A DNA stretch of 64,000 nucleotides from Formicarius rufipectus. Lineage: Eukaryota; Chordata; Aves; Passeriformes; Formicariidae. Position numbers and translations under genes: made by a program. A model generated the notes under the pieces. It searched no databases, had not been told where the DNA came from, and worked only from the letters and a program-made list of their open reading frames with translations. The stretch covers positions 3,498,557 to 3,562,556 of the forward strand of contig VXAU01000197.1 in assembly GCA_013399695.1 (NCBI GenBank), in the 5' to 3' direction. Numbering within the stretch: the stretch's first letter is position 1; every line of letters begins with the position of its first letter. This document shows, piece after piece, positions 51,301-61,000 of this stretch.

Positions 51301-54300
51301 ACAGATAGGGGATTATCTGCCTACAACAGCACTCCAATGTTTATCTGTTTGCTCAAGATATCAACTCATTTCACACTAACATGAGCCAGAAATACACACA
51401 TGGACACTAAAACGTTGCCAGATGTGGTTGGCCACACAGTAAACAGTAGCCAGAAAGGCTTAAAAATTTACACTTGTAATATTCATTTATTTATTGCAGT
51501 CTATTCTTTTGGAATGTAAAAACTTGAGTCGTGTTTTCAGAATGACTTCTTTTAAGGACACAATTTGTATAGCAAACCTTCTAAAAATGATGTTGTAGAA
51601 ATGCAGACATGTAGGTGAAGTAGGTGGCAACTCATTAGTCAATGTGACTGTTATCTTCACATCCTCCCCATTTCGAGTCCTACTAAGCAGTTCAGTAACC
51701 TGAGAAAGTGAGATGAGGTTAACAAAACTAGAGGCAAACAGGGCTGTGTCTGGACTTTGCTCCATCAATATCAAACTGGGCTTGTACACTGAGATTCTAT
51801 CCAGTAATTCAAGACTAACTGAAACAGGAATTTTATTTCCCACTGGGACTGTAAATTACAACCTGAGATCCTTGACTCATTTGGGTGAAGATGACTAATA
51901 GAGTAGAATGGAGGCTATCCCCAGAACAGCTGAATTCAACATGAAGGAGATCACTTAATTACCATGACAGGAAAAAGACTCAACTGGAGGAAATAATATA
52001 CTGTCAACTAACATATATCTAATTACTGATTCAGGTACTGGAAGGCAAAAAGACAAAAGGTTAGAAAACACAGTGAAAACATCTTTCCCCTCTCCCTTTT
52101 CTAAACTCAGCTTCACCCTGGCCTCCTCTGTCCCCTCTGTGACCATCACTGGCCAAACTCAGTCCCTTCAGTGTGGTAATGAGTGGCACAAGGGCAGAGG
52201 GGAGAAGGCAGGGGTTAGCATCAGTATACAGTGTTTTCTCTCTGCTGCTTTTTTCTTCTTAGGTTCTTCTGCTCTAGATTTTTTCCCTTCTTTTTAAATA
52301 CACAGGGGTGCCATTAACTTTGCTGATGGGCTCAGCATTGGTCTGCAACATGCCTGTTGTGAAGCTGGCTGAAATGACTGTACAGCATACGACAGACCAT
52401 GACCCCTTCTCATAAGAGTCACCCCAGACCCCCCCAGCTACCAAAACCTTGTCATATACACTCATTTCATCCACTCTTTCAATTACGTTGAATGGTAATT
52501 TACAGAAGTTATGAAAAGATGTAAGTAGAAAGAAAACCAAAGGAGAAATACTGTCTGTGCTATCCACTTCCACGCAGAGGATTATTCTAGCCTGCAGAAC
52601 CTAAGTACTGCAACCAGAAGATTTTTACCAAATTTCTCTACACAAGCAAATTAGTTTATAATTAATATATTCAATCCAACTAAATATTGCTTGTGGGATA
52701 TCAATTCCCCAACTTCACCCTGGCTAGTAAGTAACAAGAAGCATCACAAAATGCATGTCAAAATAAAAACTAAAATCCCAATCTTGCATTATACCTTATT
52801 CCCTAAGTTTTTTGGCAAGAATAATATTGATCCATCAAAGGCATGGGTCTTTCCAATGTGTTCTTCATGCTGGAAGAGCAGAGCTGATCGAAGACGGCGT
52901 GACTCCATCTCAGGGCTATAGTCAACATGGTACTGATACAAAGCCCACTGGGGTCGAGATGTCAAACGAAAGTGATTTGTAGTTAATTTTATCACTTTAC
53001 CCGACGAACCTAAAATGAGAGGTAAACATCTTAGTAGTTACAAAATTTTTCCACCTCAGACTCGTTCAACAGTTCTGAGAGGTTTTTTTAAAACTATGGC
53101 ATTCAAAGATCAGAGGTCAGCTGTGTTCTGCATCTGTTCTAGCTCAGTGAACTACGGCACAGTGTTATGAGACATTCATATGCTCATCAGAGCTTTCTGT
53201 AACTCCCTCAGTCGTCAGGAACACTCACATCAAATGAGGTAAGCATTTAGATCAGTAAGCTGTACACAGCTGTAAAGGGAAAACAAAAGGCCAGCAATAC
53301 AGCTGTCTACAAAGTACAGTGATCCATGAACTAGAAGCATAGCTGTAGACAAGAAATCTAAGTGAGCATAGGAACAACTACACTGCTCCTGGCCCAAAGT
53401 GACTTGAGCAGAACTAAGCCCTGTCATTCCTGGGCCTGTGATATGCTCCAGTTATCATTCAATTATGCAAAAGGACTACAGTCATTGTTATATGATGTGG
53501 TATCATATATGTATATCACATATATATTGCACTTGCAATACAAAACCATTATCATTGTAGAACCTGCACTATGGAGAGTAAAAAAGGATGAAGGGATTGC
53601 ATTCTAGCAGGGAGGCAGGACCATCCTGACAGCCTGCTTTACTTCTTTTCATATGCATGATCTCAACTCCAGAAAAGACACATATTGCCTTTTCTTTAAA
53701 ATAGAAAATTTCTTGAGGTCTCAAATTCCACATTTATTGAGATCTTTATGAATTTGCTTAGTAGATGTGTTACAAACTGCAACTTCTAGATGCAAACCTA
53801 GAGAGACCTGAAGAGTCCTGCATGAAGAAGCCAACATGAGGAACATACAGGGATCATCACATATGTCTAAGCAAAAAGCTGCAATTCAAAATACTACAAA
53901 ACTTCTGTCTGAAGTACTCTGCTGTCAGACATGTCATCTCACTGTTCCTATTCAGGTATCAGGAGCAACTTCTATCTTTTTCTAGTACACAGTAAAGATT
54001 TTTTTTTTTTTTAATTTGGTTCTCTAAGGGAAACCAAAAGCAGAAATAAAAAAATCCTGGATTTATTTCAACTCGTTTATATGTCCGTAGTCTAACCAAA
54101 CATACCACTTTTCGATTCCTGAACGTGCACCATTGCTTGTCGAGTATTGACCCCCAGGTCATGGTATTCTCTACGACGACCACCCCTATCTCTTAAAGAC
54201 AAATCCTGGAGTCCCGAAGAAACCCGTAATCCTATTGTTTTTAAATTAGAGGAAGAATCACAAACAAGTAATGTATCCATTATATATGCCCTTATATCTT

Positions 54301-56809
54301 ACCCAAAATAGAATTAAATACAATTCAATCTTGAAAGGCATGCATGTAAATTTAAGAGAAAACATGAAATGTTAACACTTTTGTTATGGAGCAAACATCG
54401 TAAAACACAATTCAAGGAACACATAGTAACTTCCCAAAAATTACGGACAGGTAACTAATAAGCAAGTAGAACAGGTCACAGCAGGATGACAAGAAAACCC
54501 CAGATGTAAAGCTTCCAAATCATTAATCTTTTCTGCAAATACAGGGAGGACAGATCTTTCATTTTAGCTCCAGCTGGCACCAAACGTACATACACTGTGA
54601 TGTGAAATAAGTAAGAAAGTCTAATTTCTTTCTTAACATTCCAGAAAATAATGAAGTATCACAATGAAATTTACTACTGGCATTCATGCAGTTAATTGCA
54701 TCGACTATTTTGACAGAGATGGAGCAGAGCACACTGAAAGGAGTTTTCAAAATTCCTGGCTCAGTTATACAGCACCTTAGAATGACAACACTATCATAAG
54801 GTATGTAACATAAATTTTTCCAAATCTTACTAGTAAATCTCATTTTGAAAAGAGAGAAATACACAATGTCTTAATTGCATTCTTCACGAAACACATGCTC
54901 TTATGGGCAATGAACTTTCACCCTGTCTGACCTTCTGGCCTTTTCTCTTGCAGAACACTCTCAAAGCCCCTCAATCCTCTGTGGCCTTCGGGTTCTTCTA
55001 ACAGTGGTGGAGGAACATTGAGCTGCTGAGGCTGCCGAGGCTCCTGACGCTCAGGCAGCTGACGTGGTAGACCCTGTGAAACCTGCCAGAGTTGGAAACA
55101 GCATTTTCTACTGCAACTGAAGAACAAGCATACTTCCAAGAGCACAACCTCCTGCTCTAAGCAAGGTCAATACCAAGGTCTGATTAGGTTGCTCAGAGAT
55201 TTATCCCATCTTCAGGGATGTAGACTGCACTACCTAAGTGGGCAACTTGTTTCAGTGCTGGACTGTCCTCACCATGGAAACACTTATGTCCAGGAAAAAC
55301 AACTCTTGTTTCAATTTGTGCTCATTATGTCTCATACTTCCACCAAGCACCACTACACTGAGCCATGCTCCACCTTCCCGGTATACTTGAAAGCTGCAGT
55401 CTTCACATTGGGGAGGACTTCCCAGGAACAATCCAGCCTATCCTTGCCTGATCTTGGGCAGCAAGATCACAGGGATGTCAACACACTGTAAGTAAAGGCA
55501 GGCCCCTCACCTCCTTAAATCTCACATTTTTTTAATAAAAACCTCAGTAGTAAAAATTTGGTATATTATGATATCTCTGTATCAGACCACCGTAAAAGTC
55601 AAATGCTGCTGTTCAATCCTTGTTCCCACCTTTCCCTACCATCAACACAGCGTACATTCTCTCTTAGGCCTAGGCCCTCATTTTCCAAACATTTAATATA
55701 AACCCTCTTAGTCATTCCACAACCTCTTTTCAACATGTCTTTGGAAACACTTCTGGAACTAAACCTCTTCAGGAGAGATACACAGAGTCTACATGACAGA
55801 GCAATGGCAGCCTATATAAAAAGAAAATGCCAAAACAGACTTTTCTCCACTCAGTATCCAAAGTCCATGTAAAACACCTAACCCTTATCATTTCTATTAC
55901 TTTCCTCTTCACTCCGAGCAGGACACTGTTACCTCTTCATGACTTTGGTGAACAATTCTATTCAAGTCAAAGAGACCAAGTTTGAAGCAATCAGGTCTCT
56001 TAGGTTTATAAATTCTGTTCCACGTTCAAGAGGTGCACAAGTGCTACTGCAAATGCATGACAGATTTCACTGGTTGAGAAACAGAACTGTAAATTACCTT
56101 CCGTTACTATTTAAATTCATCTGACACTGGCAAGAAAATTACTAGGAACATTCCCCCAGTCTACCTATATGCTCAAATGAAAAATGATCATTAATAATTG
56201 ATAAATTTAAGAAACTGCTTTAAAAAATCTACAGGTACGTGGCAATGGCTACAAACACAGAATGATCACCCATTTTCAAGTTACAGCTTAACCAATGTAT
56301 GTAAGTGCAAAAACATGCCCTAAATATTAGTTCTAATACATAAACAGAAAGTCTTTGATACTGGAATTAAAACCAAGAGGAAGTCAGAATGCCTGCCAGA
56401 CCCGTGTTCTGTTCAAATGTGCATCAACAGCAGCAGAAGCTTAATATGTGCTGCTCCTCTGCAGAGCAGCACACAGGACAAAGCAGACTGTGAAAATATT
56501 TACCTATTTCCCTTACCTCTATTATATATATGTTTAACTAATACACATTAAGTAGTTTGAAAGGACACAAAAATGTTCTCAATAAAATAGAGCTATATTA
56601 ACTATACATCTAACATAATATATACATACATATAACATATCACATATATGACTGATACAAAATTGGAAGTAGTTCAGGTATGACACTTCAAATCCTGGTT
56701 GCATTCATTAAAAAGAAAACGAACTTACAGGTGCAGCTCCTACAGTGGGAGGAGCAGTCACCGGTCTGGGAGGTCTGCCTCTGGCTCTAGCTCTGGCTCT
56801 TCCCGTCAT
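42232..56809 (-). CDS. PIWIL1: PIWIL1, piwi-like protein 1 (complete, 20 coding exons)
   Basis: PIWIL1 is the germline Argonaute that loads piRNAs and silences transposons. In the known family it is cytoplasmic, sits in germ granules, cleaves piRNA-matched RNA and partners Tudor proteins. Twenty exons with GT-AG junctions and matching phases give 872 codons; the human protein is about 860. The order is an Arg/Ala-Gly-rich N-terminus (codons 1-15), N domain, PAZ (about 270-400), MID and PIWI (about 550-860), ending DRLYYL. The slicer tetrad is intact: D643 (VGIDCYHD), E681 (GQELVDG), D713 (VYRDGVGDG) and H847 (APCQYAHKL). There is no frameshift or early stop. The start is chosen because MTGRARARARGR is the conserved vertebrate PIWIL1 N-terminus. 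PIWIL1 rather than PIWIL2 is indicated by the sequence throughout and by the RIMBP2 neighbour. Confidence 0.98.
43079..43226 (-). CDS. PIWIL1: PIWIL1 coding exon 19
   Basis: Encodes YDFFIVSHTVKNGCVTPTHY, then NVIYDTSQLKPDHLQRL and MYYNWS, the core of the PIWI RNase H-like fold. Acceptor ATTACAG, donor TCG|gtaagt. Confidence 0.97.
43621..43746 (-). CDS. PIWIL1: PIWIL1 coding exon 18
   Basis: Encodes PGLTVIVVKKRVSARFF, then a Gly-rich loop and NPPPGTVVDTVVTRPEW. Acceptor AATTTAG, donor AGTG|gtaagt. Confidence 0.96.
44269..44422 (-). CDS. PIWIL1: PIWIL1 coding exon 17
   Basis: Encodes ALKSWSKWNKSLPSRIFVYR, then DGVGDGQLNTLVNYEVPQF. It carries catalytic Asp713 in the YRDGVGDGQ motif. Acceptor TTAAAAG, donor ACAG|gtaaat. 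Confidence 0.97.
44941..45011 (-). CDS. PIWIL1: PIWIL1 coding exon 16
   Basis: A 71-nt exon encoding WFSRCVVQSRGQELVDGIKA then CLQ. It carries catalytic Glu681 (GQE). Acceptor TCCACAG, donor CAAA|gtaagg. Confidence 0.96.
45466..45560. repeat. T/G-rich simple repeat (GTTTT type)
   Basis: An irregular run of GTTTT, GTTTGG and GGGTTT units on the + strand, in a PIWIL1 intron. Read on the - strand it is A/C-rich and lies just after the exon 15 donor. Confidence 0.8.
45581..45684 (-). CDS. PIWIL1: PIWIL1 coding exon 15
   Basis: Encodes LKQVMIVGIDCYHDNVSGRQ, then SVAGFVSSLNQTMT. It carries catalytic Asp643. Acceptor TTTTCAG, donor CACG|gtaagc. A T/G repeat follows the donor in the intron. Confidence 0.97.
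45956..46156 (-). CDS. PIWIL1: PIWIL1 coding exon 14
   Basis: A 201-nt exon, phase 0 at both ends. It encodes VVCILSSSRKDKYDAIKKYL, then CTDCPIPSQCVLARTL and ATKIALQMNCKMGGELW. Acceptor TTCAAAG, donor CCA|gtaagt. Confidence 0.97.
46503..46575 (-). CDS. PIWIL1: PIWIL1 coding exon 13
   Basis: A 73-nt exon encoding IEVDDRTEAYLRVLQQRITT, ending DTTM. Acceptor TTTTCAG, donor ATG|gtatgt. Confidence 0.95.
47177..47364 (-). CDS. PIWIL1: PIWIL1 coding exon 12
   Basis: Encodes FDYNPQFADWTKEARGVPLI, then DNWLLIYTRRNYDVANTLLQ, in the MID domain. Acceptor TTTGCAG, donor ACAT|gtaagt. Confidence 0.97.
47365..48312 (-). other. PIWIL1: PIWIL1 intron 11
   Basis: An intron of about 950 bases with no supported feature. 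Confidence 0.8.
48313..48427 (-). CDS. PIWIL1: PIWIL1 coding exon 11
   Basis: Encodes DDNVQKELENWGLNFDYKSV, then TFKGRVVQGEKIFQSGNM. Acceptor TTAAACAG, donor ATG|gtaaat. Confidence 0.95.
48586..48703 (-). CDS. PIWIL1: PIWIL1 coding exon 10
   Basis: Encodes LTDKMRTDFNMMKDLAIHTR, then LPPEQRQWEVGRLLTYIQR, part of the conserved linker after PAZ. Acceptor TTCCCAG, donor AGAG|gtatcc. Confidence 0.97.
49315..49432 (-). CDS. PIWIL1: PIWIL1 coding exon 9
   Basis: Encodes QYNIEIGDPKQPVLISHMKR, then a short variable loop and VVLIPELCSLT. Acceptor AATGCAG, donor ACGG|gtactg. Confidence 0.96.
49784..49895 (-). CDS. PIWIL1: PIWIL1 coding exon 8
   Basis: Encodes YNNRTYKIEDINWDNNPMGT, then SDGSEISFLEYYKK, the end of the PAZ domain that holds the piRNA 3' end. 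Acceptor TCTGTAG, donor AAG|gtatgg. Confidence 0.96.
50263..50460 (-). CDS. PIWIL1: PIWIL1 coding exon 7
   Basis: Encodes LMVWPGFSSSILQYEESIML, then CADVSHKVLRGETVLDVM and KELIGLIVLT, the first part of PAZ. Acceptor TTGACAG, donor CTAG|gtaagt. Confidence 0.97.
50850..50930 (-). CDS. PIWIL1: PIWIL1 coding exon 6
   Basis: An 81-nt exon encoding LLKMLNLQQIGRNYYNPGDP, then VSIPNH. Acceptor ACTTCTAG, donor ACAG|gtttgg. Confidence 0.95.
51578..51699 (-). CDS. PIWIL1: PIWIL1 coding exon 5
   Basis: Encodes VTELLSRTRNGEDVKITVTL, then TNELPPTSPTCLHFYNIIFR. Acceptor TCTCAG, donor AAG|gtttgc. Confidence 0.96.
51700..52794 (-). other. PIWIL1: PIWIL1 intron 4
   Basis: An intron of about 1.1 kb. I see no exon or repeat in it. 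Confidence 0.8.
52795..53009 (-). CDS. PIWIL1: PIWIL1 coding exon 4
   Basis: Encodes SSGKVIKLTTNHFRLTSRPQ, then WALYQYHVDYSPEMESRRLR and HAFDGSILFLPKNLGNK, the N domain. Acceptor CATTTTAG, donor AAG|gtataa. Confidence 0.97.
53010..54105 (-). other. PIWIL1: PIWIL1 intron 3
   Basis: An intron of 1.1 kb with a T run at 54000-54012 and a TATATG-type microsatellite near 53506-53528. Nothing else is seen. Confidence 0.8.
54106..54231 (-). CDS. PIWIL1: PIWIL1 coding exon 3
   Basis: Encodes LRVSSGLQDLSLRDRGGRRR, then EYHDLGVNTRQAMVHVQESK. The RGGRRR basic block is conserved across PIWIL1 proteins. Acceptor ACAATAG, donor AGTG|gtatgt. Confidence 0.96.
54932..55082 (-). CDS. PIWIL1: PIWIL1 coding exon 2
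   Basis: Encodes a disordered Gln/Pro/Arg-rich segment (VSQGLPRQLPERQEPRQPQQ, then LNVPPPLLEEPEGHRGLRGF). The donor GAAG|gtcaga is chosen over a later GT (ACAGG|gtgaaa) because only the first keeps the frame into exon 3. This is the least conserved exon of the gene. Confidence 0.9.
55083..56728 (-). other. PIWIL1: PIWIL1 intron 1 (between coding exons 1 and 2)
   Basis: An intron of 1.65 kb. An AT-rich microsatellite (TATATACATACATATAAC type) lies at about 56617-56650. There is no supported exon. Confidence 0.8.
56729..56809 (-). CDS. PIWIL1: PIWIL1 coding exon 1 (start)
   Basis: The ATG at 56809-56807 opens MTGRARARARGRPPRPVTAP, then PTVGAAP. The Arg/Ala repeats are the conserved N-terminal motif; in mammalian PIWI proteins these arginines are symmetrically dimethylated and bound by Tudor domains. 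An acceptor (TTTTTTAG) lies only three bases before the ATG, so the 5' UTR sits in a separate upstream exon. Confidence 0.96.
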
Positions 56810-57229
56810 TTTCTAAAAAAAACACCTACAGCATTAGTGTTCCATCTTCTCCTGGTAAATATTATGAGCAGCACTATTGCATTAGTTATGCTTTTAATTT
56901 CAGTCATCGTAGTAAAACATACCCTTTTCTGCAAAATTCCCTGCTGACCTCCACACTAACAGAGCCACGAGGGGTAGCGTGGGGAAGCTCTTACAGCCAG
57001 GTCTGCCTTGATTAGCACAGGGCACCACACACCTTGAAGCTATTAACTCAATTAGACTGGAGAGCATGGCAGGACCTGCACCCTGAGTCAAGCACAACTC
57101 GAGGCCTTCTGATGTTACGTTCAAGCTTCCCCAGAGCCTCAAATCAGTCTGATTTTTCACGTTTCGCCACGAGCAATGCACGATCAACCCCGAGCATGTC
57201 CCACTGCCCCCACCACGACCTGCCCATCC

Positions 57230-57960
57230 TCTCCCGGCCCGAACATCCCCACCCACCTCGAGCTGCCTGTGGGGGCCCAAAACCCGCACCCAGGCCCGCT
57301 CTCCGCCATGCGCTCCCTCCCCAGCCCTACCGGCCGCCGGCGCTACCTCGTCCTGCCTGGGGACACCGCGTCCTACCCAGCCGCAAACACCAAGCCGCCT
57401 TCTTCACGTGTCCTTAGGATTTAGTACCCGCCGAAGCGCCGCGATAGCCCGCGGGCCGCTCTCGGGGGCGACGACCGCAGCCCCGCCCCGCCCCGCGCCC
57501 TCAGCGCAACTGCCCCGCCGGCACGCGCCGCCGGGCGAGGCGCGAACGCGCCCTCGGCGCCCATTGGCTGCCGAGTTCCGAGCGCGCCCGAAGGGAGCCG
57601 AAGAGAAACGGAGGGAGACGAAAAAAGAGACGGAAAGAGACGAAAGTAGCCGAAGAGAGACGAAAAGAGCCGAAGGGCACCGCGTTTCCCGCCCGCCCAG
57701 CGCCCCCTCAGCTCCTCCGGGCGGGCACCCGCGCTTCGCCCCCTCGTGTGGGAGTCGGTCTGTCCCCCGTCCTGGTGGTCACCTGTGCCAGAGGACAGTG
57801 CACCGGCGCTTTACCCCCTCGTATGAGGGTCGCCTGTGCGAGAGGACAATGCACCGGCACCGCCGCTTCACCTGCTCGTATAAGGGTCGGCCTGTCCCCC
57901 GTCCTGGAGTCACCTGTGGGAGAAGACAATACACCGGCGCTTAACCCGCTGGTGTGAGGG
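57230..57960 (-). promoter_or_regulatory. PIWIL1: CpG-rich promoter region of PIWIL1
   Basis: GC content and CpG density rise sharply here compared with the AT-rich flanks. GC boxes (CCCCGCCCCGCCCC) lie at about 57481-57495. A CCAAT box on the - strand (ATTGG on +) lies at 57563-57567. A MYB-type CAACTG lies at 57507-57512. The untranslated first exon must lie at the low-coordinate side; several plausible donors exist there (for example CTCGAG|gtgggt near 57250, CGAG|gtagcg near 57346), so its ends cannot be fixed. Confidence 0.75.
57589..57676. repeat. Purine-rich tandem repeat with 10-bp CpG spacing
   Basis: Degenerate copies of a GAGACGAAA / GAGCCGAAG type unit. CG dinucleotides fall at 57589, 57599, 57609, 57619, 57631, 57641, 57651, 57661 and 57671: a strict 10-base period with one 12-base step. 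The + strand is nearly all purine apart from the C of each CpG. Confidence 0.85.
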
Positions 57961-58010
57961 TCCGCCTGATCCCCCCAATTGGGTGGGTGTCACCTGTGCG
58001 AGAGGAGGAT
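57731..58010. repeat. Degenerate ~80-bp minisatellite with E-boxes
   Basis: About 3.5 copies of a GC-rich unit containing CACCTGTGCGAGAGGACAAT, then GCACCGGCGCTT, CTCGTATGAGGGTC and CCTGTCCCCCGTCCTGG. Copies begin near 57780, 57831, 57911 and 57991, with a partial one before 57780. One copy lacks the CCTGTCCCCCGTCCTGG part and is shorter. Most copies start with the E-box core CACCTG (57780, 57911, 57991; CGCCTG at 57831), and another CACCTG lies at 57869. Confidence 0.85.
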
Positions 58011-61000
58011 GCTCCCGCTTAAAAGTGATTTCCTCCTCCTGATACTTCTTGCTTAAAGAATAAACTGCAGTTAACCAGGAGGTGGAGCAATAAAGCAAGA
58101 AATAAAACGCGTGTTGTTTCCGGGAAGGGCTGTGTGGCCCGGCACCGCTGCAGCCGGGGCTGGATTGCTGTGGGTGCTTAAGCCGAGTCTCAGAACTTGT
58201 TCCTCTCCCCAGGAGCACACACAGGCGCTGCTGGCAGGAGACAGGGTACCCGACATAGGGACTGTCCTCAGGAGTGACACAACCTTGAATATCAACAGTT
58301 GGAACCCCGCTACTGACCCTCCCTTCATCCAGGGACAGCCCGCAGCAGACCAGCAATCAAAGGAAGGGAAAAGCACCTTTTTCTAAGTGCCACAGCTGAT
58401 CCAATCGCTGTGATTGTTACAGGGAATTGTAGCTTGTATTTTGAACTTATGAGAATTTAGCAAATGTTACAACTTGGAAATAAGTGGCCTGGAGTGGGAA
58501 TTCACTCTCTAGCAAGCTTTTCCAGGAAAAGCAGGAAAGGCAGAATGTCTGCTTCTGTGATGCATTTGGAGACACTAACTTCAAGGGACAGGAGAAAACA
58601 GTATCTAATTAAATACTTATAAAAGACCACTCTGCACTCATTTACTGGAGAGTGAATTCCCACTTTCAAGTGGTAGGATTTGCTCATTCTTTTGTGAAGT
58701 CCAAAGTATGAGTTATGATTCTCTGTAACAACCACAGCAATTGGATCTGCAATGCACCGTGTTGATTTTCCTTATTCTGTTATTCTACGTAGAAGTGGTT
58801 GACACTGTTAACACTAAAATATTGTGAATATCTTTTTTATTTGATATGTATTGTCCACAAAGCCAGTTTTGTTGTGCTTACTATGTCAGTGCAGCAATCC
58901 ACTCAGGAAACCGGAATTTCTTTTTCAAGTGAAAAAGAAGAGCTTTCGAGCTATGGAAGTGTGGATGTTGCTGCCTAAAGATAGCTGAAGTACTTTCAGC
59001 ATATGATTTTTATTATTCACATATTAATCTGGATAAATATTTAACAAAGTCAATAAATACACTTAGATGGGGTATGTTCAGTGCTTTTAAAAGTGGTGAT
59101 TACTCCTTGCCAAGGGCTCTTCACCCACAGTGGCAACTTATTGTGCTGTAGCCTGCAGAACTCTCCAGTGGGTCAGAGGGTTAAATCTGCAGAAATATAC
59201 AGATTTTCTTGGCTCAGCAGTATTTAAAGATAAACAGAATATAAAGATGTTGTCAAAGTCATTTATGTTATGTAAATCATGAGAAAGCAGAATGTGTGTG
59301 TTGGAAAGAGTTATGTTTGTTTATTCATTTAAAATATCTGCCGTGCTTAATGTTTATTTTTTTATGCCAAATTCCTTGCGTTTCACTGCAGAACTTAATT
59401 ATCTTTAGATGGGAGTTGTTAAAAGTACTTAATCAGGCTGGCTACCTAGAGCAATTCCTTATAAAGTGAAAATAAACATCAACAATAAGCACCTTAATTT
59501 TTATACGTGGGTTGTCAGACAGTTCATTAGTACTTAGTGAAAGATAGGTTCCAGTTTGGCTTTCACAGTCTTTCAGACTTGCCTTTTTTTTAGCAATTCA
59601 ATCCGGTTGAAACACCCTGTACAGGTAGCCTTAATGGATTTTTATAGTCAGAGTGGAAAAGGCAATGTACTGATTGCAACAGGTACATTGTGGCCTTCGT
59701 CCAGGCTGGTTAGCAGAAACACTGAGAAAAACAAGATTTTGAAGATGGCAACTGCTTGCATTGTATTTTTTGCATTGCCAAAAAAAACTCTCCCAAAGCT
59801 GGACTCGAACACGTTGAAATATCACTGAAAATTGAAATATGCAATATTTTTTTTCACAGTCACTTGGCCCGGACTCTGCTTTGATGTTTGCTTTACCCAT
59901 GATGCAATTGTTTTTGCCTTCTGTCTCCTGTTGCTACAATAAGCCATTTCCCATACATGTCATCTCCAAAGGGGAAAAGACCGCATGGAAACAGAACAAA
60001 GAAAACAGAACAAAAGAAAATCAGGGATTTTTCCAAAGGCCCATTTGATGTACAAGTATAAACAGGAAAAAGATGCCTGAGGAGGTAGGAGCCAGGAACT
60101 GTACCAGCAGACAGCTGTTAACTTGTGTAGTTAGCAGCACTTTGGGATTCTGAATGGTAAATAAATAAGTGGCTTCAATGCACATAGTGAAGAAAATACT
60201 TCACTACCTTTAGTGTAATATTTTAAGAATATTTTAAACTCCTCACAATGTAAGTTGAGCTCTTGCCTTAATATCATGTCCAGATATCAACAGCTCTTTT
60301 GATTCTAGCCCCAGAAAAGGCAATACCTCAAGACAGCAGAAAAAAAGGCATTATTTGCTGTGATGAAGCAAGAGAAAATAAGGAACCCTTCAGAACAAAA
60401 CTCACATGCCCAGCTGGATTTTTAAAAGTCCAACATGGTGCTTCTGAATCTTATTAAATATTCATAAGGAAATTTTCAAGTGGGAATTTCTCAAAACTAA
60501 GTGTTGAAAATTGAGTTCCTTTGGTAGGTATTAAGTATTTGTGAGTCTGGACCACAGTGTTTTTATATTCTTAATTCATATTTTCCTAAAGTGAGAGAGG
60601 CAAAGTTTTAAAGACTAACTCAGTATCTGAAATATCTCATGAGTTAACAGTCTTGCTTCTGCCCAGTGCAAGTTTTTAATGTCACGTTTAATTTACTATA
60701 ATAATGATTGGGATAGAGGAACTGGTGTACCTACACAGTGGAGCCTGGTGTACTTACTACCTTGGGTTGAGTATGGGGGGCAGGGAAACTAGTATTTACA
60801 TACCAAAATAGAAAACAAAAGGCATGTTACAGGGGAAAAAAATGCTACTGAGGAGATAATACCCAACTCACTGCCTAATAAATACAAATATTTTCTCTCC
60901 GGAAGAGGGAAAATAAATTTTTCAACTTTCTATTTCCCCTGCTGTTCTCTAGTTTGTTGTTTGGAGTTTTTTTCCCCTAATTTCTGTTTTTATCCTTCAG

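Noticed and set aside
56900..57289. A 129-codon open frame on - near the PIWIL1 5' UTR
   Set aside because: It does not join in frame to MTGRARARARGR, and the conserved start is downstream. Most likely UTR or promoter sequence.
57408..57944. A 178-codon open frame on + across the PIWIL1 promoter
   Set aside because: It is an artefact of GC-rich, stop-poor repeat DNA. The peptide is low-complexity Arg/Pro and follows the repeats.
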